In this document: positions 17,045 through 25,813 of the stretch, in pieces
How positions within the stretch are numbered: position 1 is the stretch's first letter
How the letters are laid out: every line of letters starts with the position of its first letter
NCBI GenBank assembly: GCA_041392855.1
Contig: JAWKLD010000001.1
Coordinates: 1,908,001 to 1,972,000, forward strand
Direction of reading: 5' to 3'
Length of the DNA stretch: 64,000 nucleotides
From: Flavipsychrobacter sp.
Lineage (GTDB): Bacteria > Bacteroidota > Bacteroidia > Chitinophagales > Chitinophagaceae
The notes under the pieces: generated by a model
What the model was told of the DNA's origin: nothing
The model's database searches: none
Seen by the model: only the letters and a program-made list of their open reading frames with translations
Made by a program: the position numbers and the translations under genes

Positions 17045-17419
17045 ATGAAAGAAACAAAGAGACAGAAACAAGTTGCCCAACTGATAATGGAGGAAATGAG
17101 TGATATTTTTCAGCGTGAAGGGCTTAATGTTATCAAAGGAGGAATGGTTTCTATATCAAAAGTAACTGTTACTCCCGACCTGCTTGAAGCTCGTATCTAC
17201 CTAAGCATTTTCAAGGTAGAAGATCCGGAACAATTGCTAGAAAACATCATTGCCAGAAGCTCTGAATTTAGAGGCACTTTGGGCAATAGGCTAAAAAATC
17301 AACTTAGAAGAATACCTCATTTACAATTCTTCAATGACGACACTCTAGACTATGTCTTCAAAATGGAGGCTATATTCAAAAAACTGGAAGAGGAGAAAAA
17401 AGACAAATCTCAAGATTAA
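17045..17419 (+). CDS. rbfA: Ribosome-binding factor A
   Basis: A 124-residue single KH-like domain protein. It begins with a helix of the family type (RQKQVAQLIMEEMSDIF), then VSISKVTVTPDLLEARIYLSIF, the RSSEFRGTLGNRLKNQLRRIPHLQFFNDD block and a charged C-terminal tail. RbfA assists maturation of 16S rRNA in the 30S subunit. Its stop codon overlaps the ATG of the following permease (TAATG), so the two are translationally coupled. Confidence 0.94.
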   Translation: MKETKRQKQVAQLIMEEMSDIFQREGLNVIKGGMVSISKVTVTPDLLEARIYLSIFKVEDPEQLLENIIARSSEFRGTLGNRLKNQLRRIPHLQFFNDDTLDYVFKMEAIFKKLEEEKKDKSQD

Positions 17420-18678
17420 TGAACCGAACGCTGATTGGGCAAATAGCGTGGCGATATCTGCGAGGCAAGGGTACGGCTAATATTGTACCTATATTGTCTC
17501 GTATCAGTATAGCTGCCATTGGCATATGTGCCGGTGCTATGCTAATTGTCTTTTCTGTGTTCAATGGTTTCGACGGGCTAGTAAAAGATCTATACAAAGC
17601 GTTCTACCCCGAACTTAAGATCACCCCAAAAACAGGTAAATTCTTCAAACTGGAAGAAGAACAAGTAAACAAAATAGCTACAATAAAAGGGGTACAATAT
17701 TACACTCAAGTACTTGAGGACAAGGTTTTACTAAGTAGTGATGTACAACAACGGCCTGCAATACTAAAAGGGGTTAGCAAAAGCTATTATAAGGTCAACA
17801 ATCTGGAGCAATACATTGTAGAGGAAGGTATTGGCAGAAATGATGAAAGCGATACACTAGCCATCAACCAACGATACAATGAGGCAACAATAGGGGTACA
17901 GCTGATGAATGAGATGGGGGCTGATGTACATAGTGTGTTTGGTAATATCAAAGCCTTTTATCTTAATGCTAAAGCAAAGGATGTAACGATTAATCCTGAA
18001 GCTGCATTTCAGGCTGTAGAACTCCTGCCCACCAAGGCTTTTGAGGTACAAGAAGAGTTTGACAGTAAATATGTGTTAACAGACATAAGCGTGGCCAACT
18101 ATTTAATGCAAGCTGATGGTCAGTATTCCTCCATAGAGCTAAAACTTGCTGATGATGCGGATGCAGATGAAGTAGCAGAAGAAATACAACGACTCATAGG
18201 AGACAACTACCTTGTAGCTACACGCTATCAACAAAACAAGACCTTATATACCATAATGGCTAGTGAGAAATGGACCTCTTATGCCATATTATTGCTCGTT
18301 CTTCTTATTGCCTCTTTTAATATGGTAGGTGCGTTGTCTCTACTCATATTAGAGAAACAAAAAGACATGTCTATCCTAACCGCAATGGGTGCAAGAGCTG
18401 GCACTATAAAAAGCATCTTTATTACCGAGGGCTTTCTTTGGTCATTTATCGGCGGTAGTATAGGCTTGTTACTAGGCTTACTGTTATGCCTTGGGCAACA
18501 ACAATTTGGTTGGTTAAAACTTCAAGGGTCCTTTATCATAGAAGCCTACCCCGTTACCATTATGTGGACAGATATACTCATCATCATTGCCACAATAGTT
18601 GCCATAGGGCTACTCGCAGCCTTTCTACCTGCTCAAAGAGCTGGCAGAATTGACGCCACAGCACTAAGAGGCAATTAA
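17419..18678 (+). CDS. ABC transporter permease, FtsX / LolC-LolE type
   Basis: A 419-residue inner-membrane protein of the MacB/FtsX permease family. It has one N-terminal membrane helix (about 24-50, with the family motif IAWRYLRGKGT before it), a periplasmic domain of about 220 residues, and three C-terminal helices at about 285-310, 333-360 and 378-403. The ending AGRIDATALRGN is typical of LolC/LolE-like subunits. It probably extracts lipoproteins or another lipid from the inner membrane with an ATPase encoded elsewhere. Coupled to rbfA by a one-base overlap. It converges on argS with two bases between stops. Confidence 0.87.
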   Translation: MNRTLIGQIAWRYLRGKGTANIVPILSRISIAAIGICAGAMLIVFSVFNGFDGLVKDLYKAFYPELKITPKTGKFFKLEEEQVNKIATIKGVQYYTQVLEDKVLLSSDVQQRPAILKGVSKSYYKVNNLEQYIVEEGIGRNDESDTLAINQRYNEATIGVQLMNEMGADVHSVFGNIKAFYLNAKAKDVTINPEAAFQAVELLPTKAFEVQEEFDSKYVLTDISVANYLMQADGQYSSIELKLADDADADEVAEEIQRLIGDNYLVATRYQQNKTLYTIMASEKWTSYAILLLVLLIASFNMVGALSLLILEKQKDMSILTAMGARAGTIKSIFITEGFLWSFIGGSIGLLLGLLLCLGQQQFGWLKLQGSFIIEAYPVTIMWTDILIIIATIVAIGLLAAFLPAQRAGRIDATALRGN

Positions 18679-18680
18679 GA

Positions 18681-20480
18681 TTACATCTTTTCCGGAACGG
18701 CAATACCCAACATACCCATAGCTCTGCGGATAACTTGTGCCGTCATTACAATAAGCATTAAACGTAATTGCTTCTTCTCTTCATTTTCAGCTTGAGCTAT
18801 GCTATGTTCTGCATAAAAAGAATTGAATTCTTGTGCTAACTGGAATGTATAGTTACAGATCAACGAAGGGTTATATTCTTCCGCAGCTGCAGCTACTATT
18901 GATGGGTATTGCTCCAGAGAAACAATAAGCTTCTTTTCTGCAACTGCAATTGACAAGCTGTGTTTATATCCCTTAAACACTTCTGCACTTGGTACTAATG
19001 GCAATCCTTCTTTTCTTAAAATAGAACAGATACGCGCATGTGCATATTGTATGAATGTAGCGGTAAATCCATGTAGATCTATAGACTCTTTAGGGTCAAA
19101 GATCATTTTCTTCTTAGGATCAACCCTTAACAGATAAAATTTAAGCGCTCCTAAACCAATAGTTTCATAAAGATCTTTCAACTCCTCTTCTGTGAAGCCA
19201 TCAGTTTTGCCCGCCTCTTCTGTTTGTTTTTGTGCTAAAGCCACCATCTCGTCCAGCATATCATCAGCATCTACCACAGTACCTTCACGACTTTTCATTC
19301 TACCCGTTGGTAACTCTACCATACCGTAAGACAAGTGGTAAATACCATCTGCACAAGGCTCACCCATTTTTTTAAGTATCAGGGCCAACACCTGCATATG
19401 ATAATTCTGCTCGTCGCCTATTACATATATAGACTTATCCAGCTGGTGGTCATTATATTTTTCAATGGCTGTGCCTATATCCTGTGTCATGTACACAGAA
19501 GTACCATCTGCACGAAGCAATAATTTTTGGTCTAGGCCTTCATCTGTTAGGTCTATCCATACAGAGCCATCCTCTTTCTTATAGAGTACTCCTTTCTCTA
19601 AACCTTTTTCTACCACCTCTTTACCTAATAGATAGGTATTACTCTCATAATACATGGCATCAAAATCAACACCCATACGCTTATAGGTCACATTAAAGCC
19701 GTCATACACCCAGCCATTCATAGTTTTCCATAGGTCAACCACCTCTTTGTCACCAGCCTCCCATTTACGCAGCATTTCTTGCGCCTCTTTCATTATAGGT
19801 GCTTCCTTTTCAGCAATTGTCTCTTCCATTCCTCCTACTACCAGTTCCTTAATCTCTGCTTTATAAGCATTATTAAATTTCACATAGTACTCACCTACAA
19901 GGTGATCCCCTTTAGTTTGGGCACTGTCAGGCGTAGCTCCGTTAGCAAAATGTTGCCATGCCACCATTGATTTACAAATGTGTACCCCTCTATCATTGAT
20001 CAAATTAGCTTTTACAACATTGTTACCATTCTCTTGCAATATTGAGGACATGGCGTACCCTAAGAAGATATTACGCATATGCCCGAAGTGCAATGGCTTA
20101 TTCGTATTAGGAGAAGAGTATTCTACCATCACATTTTTACCATTTGCAGCACTTTTTCCTAAATCCAGATTATTGTAATTATCTGAAAGAAAATTTGACC
20201 AATAAGTCTCACTTACCGTAAGATTAAGAAAGCCCGCTACTATATGGTAGGCGCTAAATAAGTCACTGTTTGCAATAAGATATTCCCCAACTTGCTCTCC
20301 AATAACATTAGGCTTAGTTCTCAACAACTTAAGAAATGGAAATAGTACTAATGTATAATCTCCCTCAAATTCAGGTTTTGTTTGGTTAATAGCTATCATA
20401 GATGCAGGTATCTCTACATCTGGATATAACTGTTTAAGTGCACCTTCTGCGGCCGTCTTTATTTGCGCAACTAAGCTCAT
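18681..20480 (-). CDS. argS: Arginyl-tRNA synthetase
   Basis: A 599-residue class I aminoacyl-tRNA synthetase. The arginyl N-terminal domain is followed by the HIGH-type motif HFGHM within NTNKPLHFGHMRNIFLGY at about 125-142. A KMSKS equivalent is replaced by GRMKSREGTVVDADDM, as usual for ArgS. The C-terminal DALR anticodon-binding domain runs to the end (for example QYAHARICSILRKEG). It charges tRNA-Arg. A perfect -7 element lies 29 bases upstream of the start. Confidence 0.96.
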   Translation of the reverse strand: MSLVAQIKTAAEGALKQLYPDVEIPASMIAINQTKPEFEGDYTLVLFPFLKLLRTKPNVIGEQVGEYLIANSDLFSAYHIVAGFLNLTVSETYWSNFLSDNYNNLDLGKSAANGKNVMVEYSSPNTNKPLHFGHMRNIFLGYAMSSILQENGNNVVKANLINDRGVHICKSMVAWQHFANGATPDSAQTKGDHLVGEYYVKFNNAYKAEIKELVVGGMEETIAEKEAPIMKEAQEMLRKWEAGDKEVVDLWKTMNGWVYDGFNVTYKRMGVDFDAMYYESNTYLLGKEVVEKGLEKGVLYKKEDGSVWIDLTDEGLDQKLLLRADGTSVYMTQDIGTAIEKYNDHQLDKSIYVIGDEQNYHMQVLALILKKMGEPCADGIYHLSYGMVELPTGRMKSREGTVVDADDMLDEMVALAQKQTEEAGKTDGFTEEELKDLYETIGLGALKFYLLRVDPKKKMIFDPKESIDLHGFTATFIQYAHARICSILRKEGLPLVPSAEVFKGYKHSLSIAVAEKKLIVSLEQYPSIVAAAAEEYNPSLICNYTFQLAQEFNSFYAEHSIAQAENEEKKQLRLMLIVMTAQVIRRAMGMLGIAVPEKM

Positions 20481-20508
20481 TTTCTTCCTTTTAGGTAATA
20501 TTATGGCG

Positions 20509-20516
20509 CAAAAATA
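20509..20516 (-). promoter_or_regulatory. Promoter -7 element for argS
   Basis: On the minus strand this reads TATTTTTG, matching TAnnTTTG. It gives a leader of about 23 bases, too short for an attenuator. Confidence 0.5.
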
Positions 20517-20614
20517 GGTTTTATAACTTAGGATAATAACATTTACCTATTGTCAGCACTATATCATAAAAGCCTAAAAAACACATTCCTCCTAGTATCT
20601 TTCAGCTAAACCCC

Positions 20615-20622
20615 TATCTTTG
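20615..20622 (+). promoter_or_regulatory. Promoter -7 element for the 20.6 kb lipoprotein gene
   Basis: TATCTTTG matches TAnnTTTG perfectly. It is 23 bases upstream of the ATG at 20646. Confidence 0.55.
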
Positions 20623-20645
20623 TTCCCTTTACAGAAGCATAAGTC

Positions 20646-21716
20646 ATGAAAAAGCTTTTATCAATATCCATTTTGGCAGGTCTAATAGGCATGTCTAGTT
20701 GTTCAGAAGATTTTGAAGTAGCTGCACCGTATAGGCAAATCACTTTTGCTTACGGCATGCTAGACAAGGCAGATACAGCTCACTACATTCGTATCCAGAA
20801 AGCATTTATGGACGAAAACAAGAGTGCTATTGACATGTCAAAAGTGCCAGACTCTAGTTTTTATCAACAACTGAACGTAAGAATGCTGGAATATTCCGGT
20901 ACAACACTTACCGCAACCTATCCGCTTACAAAAGTGGATTTGAATAAAGAAGGTTATACAAAAGCATCTTCAGTTAATCAGCAGAGTTTCTTCACTAGCC
21001 CTAACAACGGGTACAAGTTCAAAGCTGATTTAAAAACAGATAGAAGCTATAGACTACTAATAACTAATACAGTAACAGGTAGAACCGATTCTACTGACAA
21101 CATCGGTATCGTAAGCAACGACACCAACTCTGTAACAGCAGGCTTTTATGTTAATGAGTTCAACAAAGCAGGTCTATTAGTTGATTTTGCTCGTACTACT
21201 GTTACTTCTAAATTGGACTATTTTGTTAATACTCCTGCCAACTCTTATACGCTAGAGGGGATATTACGCTTCCATTATGAAGATAGAAATATCCTTACTA
21301 ATACTAAGACCCGAAAAACTGTAGACTACGCTTTTGCAACACTTAACGTGAATCCTAGCCAAGCCTACACGCCATCTGTACTTAACAATAACATATACTC
21401 TTACCTTAGAGACGCTATCGGTGTAGCTCCTGCTAATGTTGAGCGTTATATGGACAGTTGTGATATTATCTTCTATGCCGGCAGTAAAGAACTAGCCAAC
21501 TATAACACAGTTATGGCTAATACTAGCAATGGTCTTACCAACGATATTATACAACCTAACTATACGAACATGGTAAGCAAAGATGCATTTGGCATCATTG
21601 GCTCAAAAGCATCTAGAACATACATCAGTGCTGGGTTGTCTTTTGGTACAATGGACTCCTTGAAAAACCTGCCTATAGTTAAGCCTCTTAACATAAGAGG
21701 TCGCACAGACGATTGA
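20646..21716 (+). CDS. Hypothetical outer-membrane lipoprotein
   Basis: A 356-residue lipoprotein with a clear lipobox: MKKLLSISILAGLIGMSSC, so Cys19 is the probable lipidated residue, followed by SED. The mature part begins with a beta-sandwich-like pattern (APYRQITFAYGMLDKADTAHYIRIQKAF) reminiscent of DUF4249-type lipoproteins of Bacteroidota, which is a weak resemblance only. No catalytic motif is visible. It has its own promoter and a terminator after it, so it appears monocistronic. Function unknown. Confidence 0.75.
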   Translation: MKKLLSISILAGLIGMSSCSEDFEVAAPYRQITFAYGMLDKADTAHYIRIQKAFMDENKSAIDMSKVPDSSFYQQLNVRMLEYSGTTLTATYPLTKVDLNKEGYTKASSVNQQSFFTSPNNGYKFKADLKTDRSYRLLITNTVTGRTDSTDNIGIVSNDTNSVTAGFYVNEFNKAGLLVDFARTTVTSKLDYFVNTPANSYTLEGILRFHYEDRNILTNTKTRKTVDYAFATLNVNPSQAYTPSVLNNNIYSYLRDAIGVAPANVERYMDSCDIIFYAGSKELANYNTVMANTSNGLTNDIIQPNYTNMVSKDAFGIIGSKASRTYISAGLSFGTMDSLKNLPIVKPLNIRGRTDD

Positions 21717-21742
21717 CAATTTTACACTATATAACTTATTTA

Positions 21743-21772
21743 AATGCCTTAATGTGAACACATTGAGGCATT
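21743..21772 (+). terminator. Intrinsic terminator after the 20.6 kb lipoprotein gene
   Basis: AATGCCTTAATGTG pairs with CACATTGAGGCATT (14 bp, one G-U) around a 2-base spacer. A TTTTTATTT tract follows. The remaining gap to dnaK (to 21897) shows no CIRCE element or clear TAnnTTTG. Confidence 0.75.
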
Positions 21773-21897
21773 TTTATTTCAGAATGACAGTATGGCTGAC
21801 ATTATTGCCGAAAACTAGCAAATGGCATATAGATTGAAGTATTGCCTATTGAAATAACAACTGTATACTATTTAAAAGAACAAAGAATATAATTATT

Positions 21898-23808
21898 ATG
21901 GGAAAAATTATTGGCATTGACTTAGGGACTACTAACTCTTGCGTTGCTGTAATGGAGGGTAACGAACCAGTAGTAATAGCAAACGATGAAGGTCGTCGTA
22001 CAACACCTTCTGTAGTGGCATTTCTAAAAAATGGGGAGCGTAAAGTTGGAGACCCTGCAAAGCGTCAGGCTATCACCAACCCTGCAAACACAATTATGTC
22101 TATCAAGCGTTTTATGGGACGCCGATTTGATGAAGTAGGAAGTGAGATGGACCATTCGTCATACAAGATCGTAAAAGGAGATAACAACACACCTAGAGTA
22201 GATATCGATGGTCGTATGTATACTCCACAAGAAATTTCAGCTATGATCCTTCAAAAAATGAAGAAAACTGCTGAAGAATTTTTAGGACAAGACGTAGATG
22301 AGGCTGTTGTAACTGTACCTGCATACTTTAACGATGCACAACGCCAGGCTACTAAAGAAGCTGGTGAAATTGCAGGCCTTAAAGTTCGTAGAATTATCAA
22401 CGAACCTACAGCAGCAGCATTGGCTTACGGTTTAGATAAACAAGACAAAGACAGCAAGATAGCAGTATTTGACCTTGGTGGTGGTACGTTCGACGTATCT
22501 ATCCTAGAGTTGGGTGACGGCGTATTTGAAGTAAAATCTACTAACGGTGATACTCACCTTGGTGGTGATGACTTTGACCAAGTGATCATGGACTGGTTAG
22601 CAGAAGAGTTCAAAGCTGATGAAGCTATCGACCTTCGTAAAGACCCAATGGCTTGGCAACGTTTGAAGGAAGCTTCAGAAAAAGCAAAAGTAGAATTGTC
22701 TTCATCTCAAGAAACAGAGATCAACCTACCATACATTACAGCTGTAGACGGTGTGCCTAAACACTTGGTACGCAAATTAAGCCGTGCTAAATTTGAGCAA
22801 CTGGCAGACAGCTTGGTAGAACGTACACTAGAGCCATGCCGCAAAGCATTGAAAGATGCAGGAATGGACGCTAGCGAAGTTGACGAGATCATACTTGTAG
22901 GTGGTTCTACTCGTATACCAAAAATCCAAGAAGTTGTTGAGAAGTTCTTTGGTAAAAAACCAAACAAGAGCGTTAACCCAGATGAGGTTGTAGCGATCGG
23001 AGCTTCTATACAAGGTGGTGTATTGACAGGTGATGTAAAAGATGTATTGCTTCTTGACGTCACTCCACTATCTCTAGGTATTGAGACTATGGGTGGCGTT
23101 ATGACCAAGTTGATCGAAGCAAATACTACTATACCTTCTAAGAAAAGTGAAGTATTCTCTACTGCTGCTGACAACCAGCCTAGCGTTGAGATCAATGTAA
23201 TACAAGGTGAGCGCCCTATGGCTAAAGACAATAAGTCTCTAGGACGTTTCATACTTGACGGTATACCTCCTGCACCACGTGGAGTACCTCAGGTAGAGGT
23301 TATCTTCGATATCGATGCGAATGGTATCTTAAACGTTACCGCTAAAGATAAAGGTACAGGTAAGCAACAAAACATCCGTATAGAGGCAGGTAGTGGCTTG
23401 AGCAAAGAGGAAATAGAACGCATGAAGGATGAAGCGAAAGCTAACGAAGAGGCAGATAAGCAAGTACGTGAGCGCGTAGAAAAGCTTAATATGGCTGATG
23501 GTCTTGTATTCAATTCTGAAAAACAATTGAAAGACTATGGTGATAAGATTCCTGAAGCTGAGAAGAAAACAATAGAAGAGGCTGTAGCTACACTAAAAGA
23601 GGCTCATAAAAATGAAGATCTTGCAGCTATTGACACAGCAACTGAAGCGCTTAATAAAGCATGGGAAGCTGCTAGCCAACATATCTATCAAGCACAGCAA
23701 GAAGCAGGTGGCGCACAGCCCGGTGCTGAAGGTGCTGCTCCAAACGACGGAGAAGAAACAGTAGCTGATGCTGAATATGAAGAAGTAAAAGAAGAAGACG
23801 CTAAGTAA
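21898..23808 (+). CDS. dnaK: Chaperone protein DnaK (Hsp70)
   Basis: A 636-residue Hsp70. The nucleotide-binding domain starts IGIDLGTTNSCVAVMEG and contains VVTVPAYFNDAQRQATKEAG, the FDLGGGTFDVSILELGDG phosphate loop and VGGSTRIPKIQEVV. The substrate domain starts with the linker DVLLLDVTPLSLGIET. The C-terminus has the Gln/Ala/Gly-rich linker and an acidic EEVKEEDAK end typical of true DnaK. It folds and refolds cytosolic proteins with DnaJ and GrpE, neither of which is encoded beside it. A second, HscA-like Hsp70 is at 45390-47249. Flanked by terminators, so monocistronic. Confidence 0.97.
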   Translation: MGKIIGIDLGTTNSCVAVMEGNEPVVIANDEGRRTTPSVVAFLKNGERKVGDPAKRQAITNPANTIMSIKRFMGRRFDEVGSEMDHSSYKIVKGDNNTPRVDIDGRMYTPQEISAMILQKMKKTAEEFLGQDVDEAVVTVPAYFNDAQRQATKEAGEIAGLKVRRIINEPTAAALAYGLDKQDKDSKIAVFDLGGGTFDVSILELGDGVFEVKSTNGDTHLGGDDFDQVIMDWLAEEFKADEAIDLRKDPMAWQRLKEASEKAKVELSSSQETEINLPYITAVDGVPKHLVRKLSRAKFEQLADSLVERTLEPCRKALKDAGMDASEVDEIILVGGSTRIPKIQEVVEKFFGKKPNKSVNPDEVVAIGASIQGGVLTGDVKDVLLLDVTPLSLGIETMGGVMTKLIEANTTIPSKKSEVFSTAADNQPSVEINVIQGERPMAKDNKSLGRFILDGIPPAPRGVPQVEVIFDIDANGILNVTAKDKGTGKQQNIRIEAGSGLSKEEIERMKDEAKANEEADKQVRERVEKLNMADGLVFNSEKQLKDYGDKIPEAEKKTIEEAVATLKEAHKNEDLAAIDTATEALNKAWEAASQHIYQAQQEAGGAQPGAEGAAPNDGEETVADAEYEEVKEEDAK

Positions 23809-23829
23809 TCATCTTAACATAACACTTCT

Positions 23830-23858
23830 AACGCCTGACCACATAATGGTCAGGCGTT
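23830..23858 (+). terminator. Intrinsic terminator of dnaK
   Basis: A perfect stem, AACGCCTGACCA / TGGTCAGGCGTT, with a short loop and a following TTTTTATTA tract, 21 bases after the dnaK stop. Confidence 0.85.
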
Positions 23859-23952
23859 TTTATTATACGTGGTATTGGGTATACTAAAATACTGGTAACG
23901 GGGTATAGCTAAGCAGTACTGAATAAAGGAGCTTTGTATCAAACAAATAGTT

Positions 23953-25134
23953 ATGAAACATTTACTACTTTCTATCCTACTCTTTACAAGCCTTTGTACC
24001 TATGGGCAACAAACTTTCTCTTGGTCAAAAATTGCCGACTACCCCTACAAAGCTTGGGGGATGAATGCTTGTGGTCATAATGGATACTTATACACTTTTA
24101 GCAACTGCGGTGGCGGAAACAATACATTATACCGTTATAGCCCTACTGCCGACAAATGGGATACCTTAGCGAAACTAACCGGCGGGATCATTTGTAATAC
24201 AGCAATCTCAGGCGTTGGTGGCAAATTATACCTAACCAGTGCAGGCGGCGTACAGATATATGATATAGCGGCAAACACATGGGGCAGTTCACCAATAGCG
24301 CTCCCAACGGGTTTTAAACATAGTGGAGCTTCTGCTATTGTAGTTGGTACAGACATTTATTACATAGGAGGTGGCGCTACCAAAAATCTTTTCAAACTAA
24401 GCACTACTACTCAGACCTTTTCCAGCTTGGCAGATATGAATGAACAAAGAGAGAATGCACAGGTAGTTTATCAAAACAATAAGATATATGCTCTAGGCGG
24501 CAGAAAGTCTGGCAACGGTCTTACCAGCGGTGAAGTTTATGATATAACCAATAATAGCTGGACAACACTAACCAGCACTTTTGAAAAAAGGTATTTTGGC
24601 TATGCTATTGCAGATGCCGACTATATATACCTTATGGGAGGTGAAACAGGCACCAACTCCTTTAAGTATAAAACTATTGAGCTCTTCAACCCCACCAACG
24701 GTTCTGTTACAATAATGAACTCTGCAGTAAACGACATGAATAGAGAGCATACTGCTTTTGCCTTGGGTATAGCAGGGGGCAAGCTGATAGCAGCTGCCGG
24801 TTATACCAACACACCTAACAATGCTACTACCGACTACTGTGAGGCTGCTAACTTCACTTCAACAGTGGGTATATGGCAACATATTGCTCAGCAACTATCT
24901 TTCAATGTTTACCCCAACCCTGCCCACAATACAATAAACATAACACTATCCCACCCTGAGTTTGTAAACACTGTAAGCTTATACAATGTTACTGGGCAAC
25001 TTGTAGGTATTGATAAAACATCTTCTAAGAAGAATATAACTTTGAATATATCAGAACTGCCCTCAGGCACTTATTTCATTAAAGCAGAAGGAAAGTCTGG
25101 CATACATACAGAGCCGATACAGATCCTTCACTAA
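23953..25134 (+). CDS. Secreted Kelch-repeat protein with T9SS sorting domain
   Basis: A 393-residue protein with a signal peptide (MKHLLLSILLFTSLCTYGQ). Five or six Kelch motifs follow at about 25-300, each with a GG pair and a downstream Tyr/Trp pattern, for example NKIYALGGRKSGNG and DYIYLMGGETGTNS. The last 75 residues are a T9SS type A sorting domain starting VYPNPAHNTINI and ending with ISELPSGTYFIKAEG plus a basic/hydrophobic end. It should be exported by the T9SS and processed by PorU. The propeller suggests carbohydrate or protein binding; no catalytic site was seen. It shares a bidirectional terminator with the converging DinB-family gene. Confidence 0.88.
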   Translation: MKHLLLSILLFTSLCTYGQQTFSWSKIADYPYKAWGMNACGHNGYLYTFSNCGGGNNTLYRYSPTADKWDTLAKLTGGIICNTAISGVGGKLYLTSAGGVQIYDIAANTWGSSPIALPTGFKHSGASAIVVGTDIYYIGGGATKNLFKLSTTTQTFSSLADMNEQRENAQVVYQNNKIYALGGRKSGNGLTSGEVYDITNNSWTTLTSTFEKRYFGYAIADADYIYLMGGETGTNSFKYKTIELFNPTNGSVTIMNSAVNDMNREHTAFALGIAGGKLIAAAGYTNTPNNATTDYCEAANFTSTVGIWQHIAQQLSFNVYPNPAHNTINITLSHPEFVNTVSLYNVTGQLVGIDKTSSKKNITLNISELPSGTYFIKAEGKSGIHTEPIQILH

Positions 25135-25154
25135 ATATATTAATTTCTATATCC

Positions 25155-25186
25155 AATAAGAGCTAACCTTTAGGTTAGCTCTTATT
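25155..25186. terminator. Bidirectional terminator between the Kelch and DinB-family genes
   Basis: A perfect 14-bp inverted repeat, AATAAGAGCTAACC / GGTTAGCTCTTATT, with a TTTA loop and T or A tracts on both sides. Its right arm touches the stop codon of the minus-strand gene at 25186. Confidence 0.8.
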
Positions 25187-25677
25187 TATTTCATCATACA
25201 CACGTGAAAATCCGTTTGTGGTATTTTCTTTACCCCAACCTGCCTAAGCATGGTTACTAGCTGCCCACGATGGTAGGTGGCATGGTTGAAGACTTGAGTT
25301 AAACAAGCAGTAACAGGTAGTTTATACGATCGTTTCTTGAGGTCGTAATACTGTACCACTTGCGTTAAAGCACTATCATTATACTTTTGCTCAACGAATA
25401 CAAGTAAGCTTTTTGACGCCTCTTCCCATTTGGCTATAGCTGCTTCAAAATCTCCATCAAACACTCCTTCCGCCCATATCGGTCTTTCTACCAATGCCAA
25501 TCGTTGTAACCATATATCTTCTGCACTCCACATATGGTACACGGTTTTACGTATAGTTGGGAAACTACTGTTCATTTCAGTATCCAGCTGCTCTTCTGTC
25601 AAGCTCCTTAACGTCTTGATAAACAGCTTGTTTGCCCATATATTATATTTTGCCAACTTTATCAGATAGTCTTTCAT
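25186..25677 (-). CDS. DinB family protein (putative metal-dependent hydrolase)
   Basis: A 163-residue four-helix bundle protein of the DinB/YfiT superfamily. The three metal-binding histidines are visible: His48 (TVYHMWSAEDIW), His132 and His136 (NHATYHRGQL). Family members include thiol-S-transferases and damage-inducible proteins, but the substrate here is unknown. It is not related to DNA polymerase IV, which is also called DinB. The gene is single, converging on the Kelch gene. Confidence 0.87.
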   Translation of the reverse strand: MKDYLIKLAKYNIWANKLFIKTLRSLTEEQLDTEMNSSFPTIRKTVYHMWSAEDIWLQRLALVERPIWAEGVFDGDFEAAIAKWEEASKSLLVFVEQKYNDSALTQVVQYYDLKKRSYKLPVTACLTQVFNHATYHRGQLVTMLRQVGVKKIPQTDFHVCMMK

Positions 25678-25787
25678 TAGCTTATTGTTATTATAAATAC
25701 ATAAAGATAAAACAACTCTTTACCTATTAGTGAATTAGTCTTACCTATACAATACAAGTAAAAACCCATTTACTGTCTTCTGTTTCT

Positions 25788-25795
25788 TATTTTTG
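25788..25795 (+). promoter_or_regulatory. Promoter -7 element for the trans-sulfuration gene
   Basis: TATTTTTG matches TAnnTTTG. The ATG is 18 bases downstream, which leaves no room for a SAM riboswitch. Confidence 0.55.
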
Positions 25796-25813
25796 TAGGA
25801 TAATTATCTAAAA

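Noticed and set aside
21773..21897. CIRCE element or other heat-shock operator before dnaK
   Set aside because: I searched for TTAGCACTC-N9-GAGTGCTAA and saw no match; the region is only AT-rich.
25186..25677. DNA polymerase IV (also named DinB)
   Set aside because: The protein is a 163-residue four-helix bundle with a histidine triad; it has no polymerase motifs.
25678..25813. SAM riboswitch or T-box before the trans-sulfuration gene
   Set aside because: The -7 element is only 18 bases before the ATG, so there is no leader long enough to fold one.
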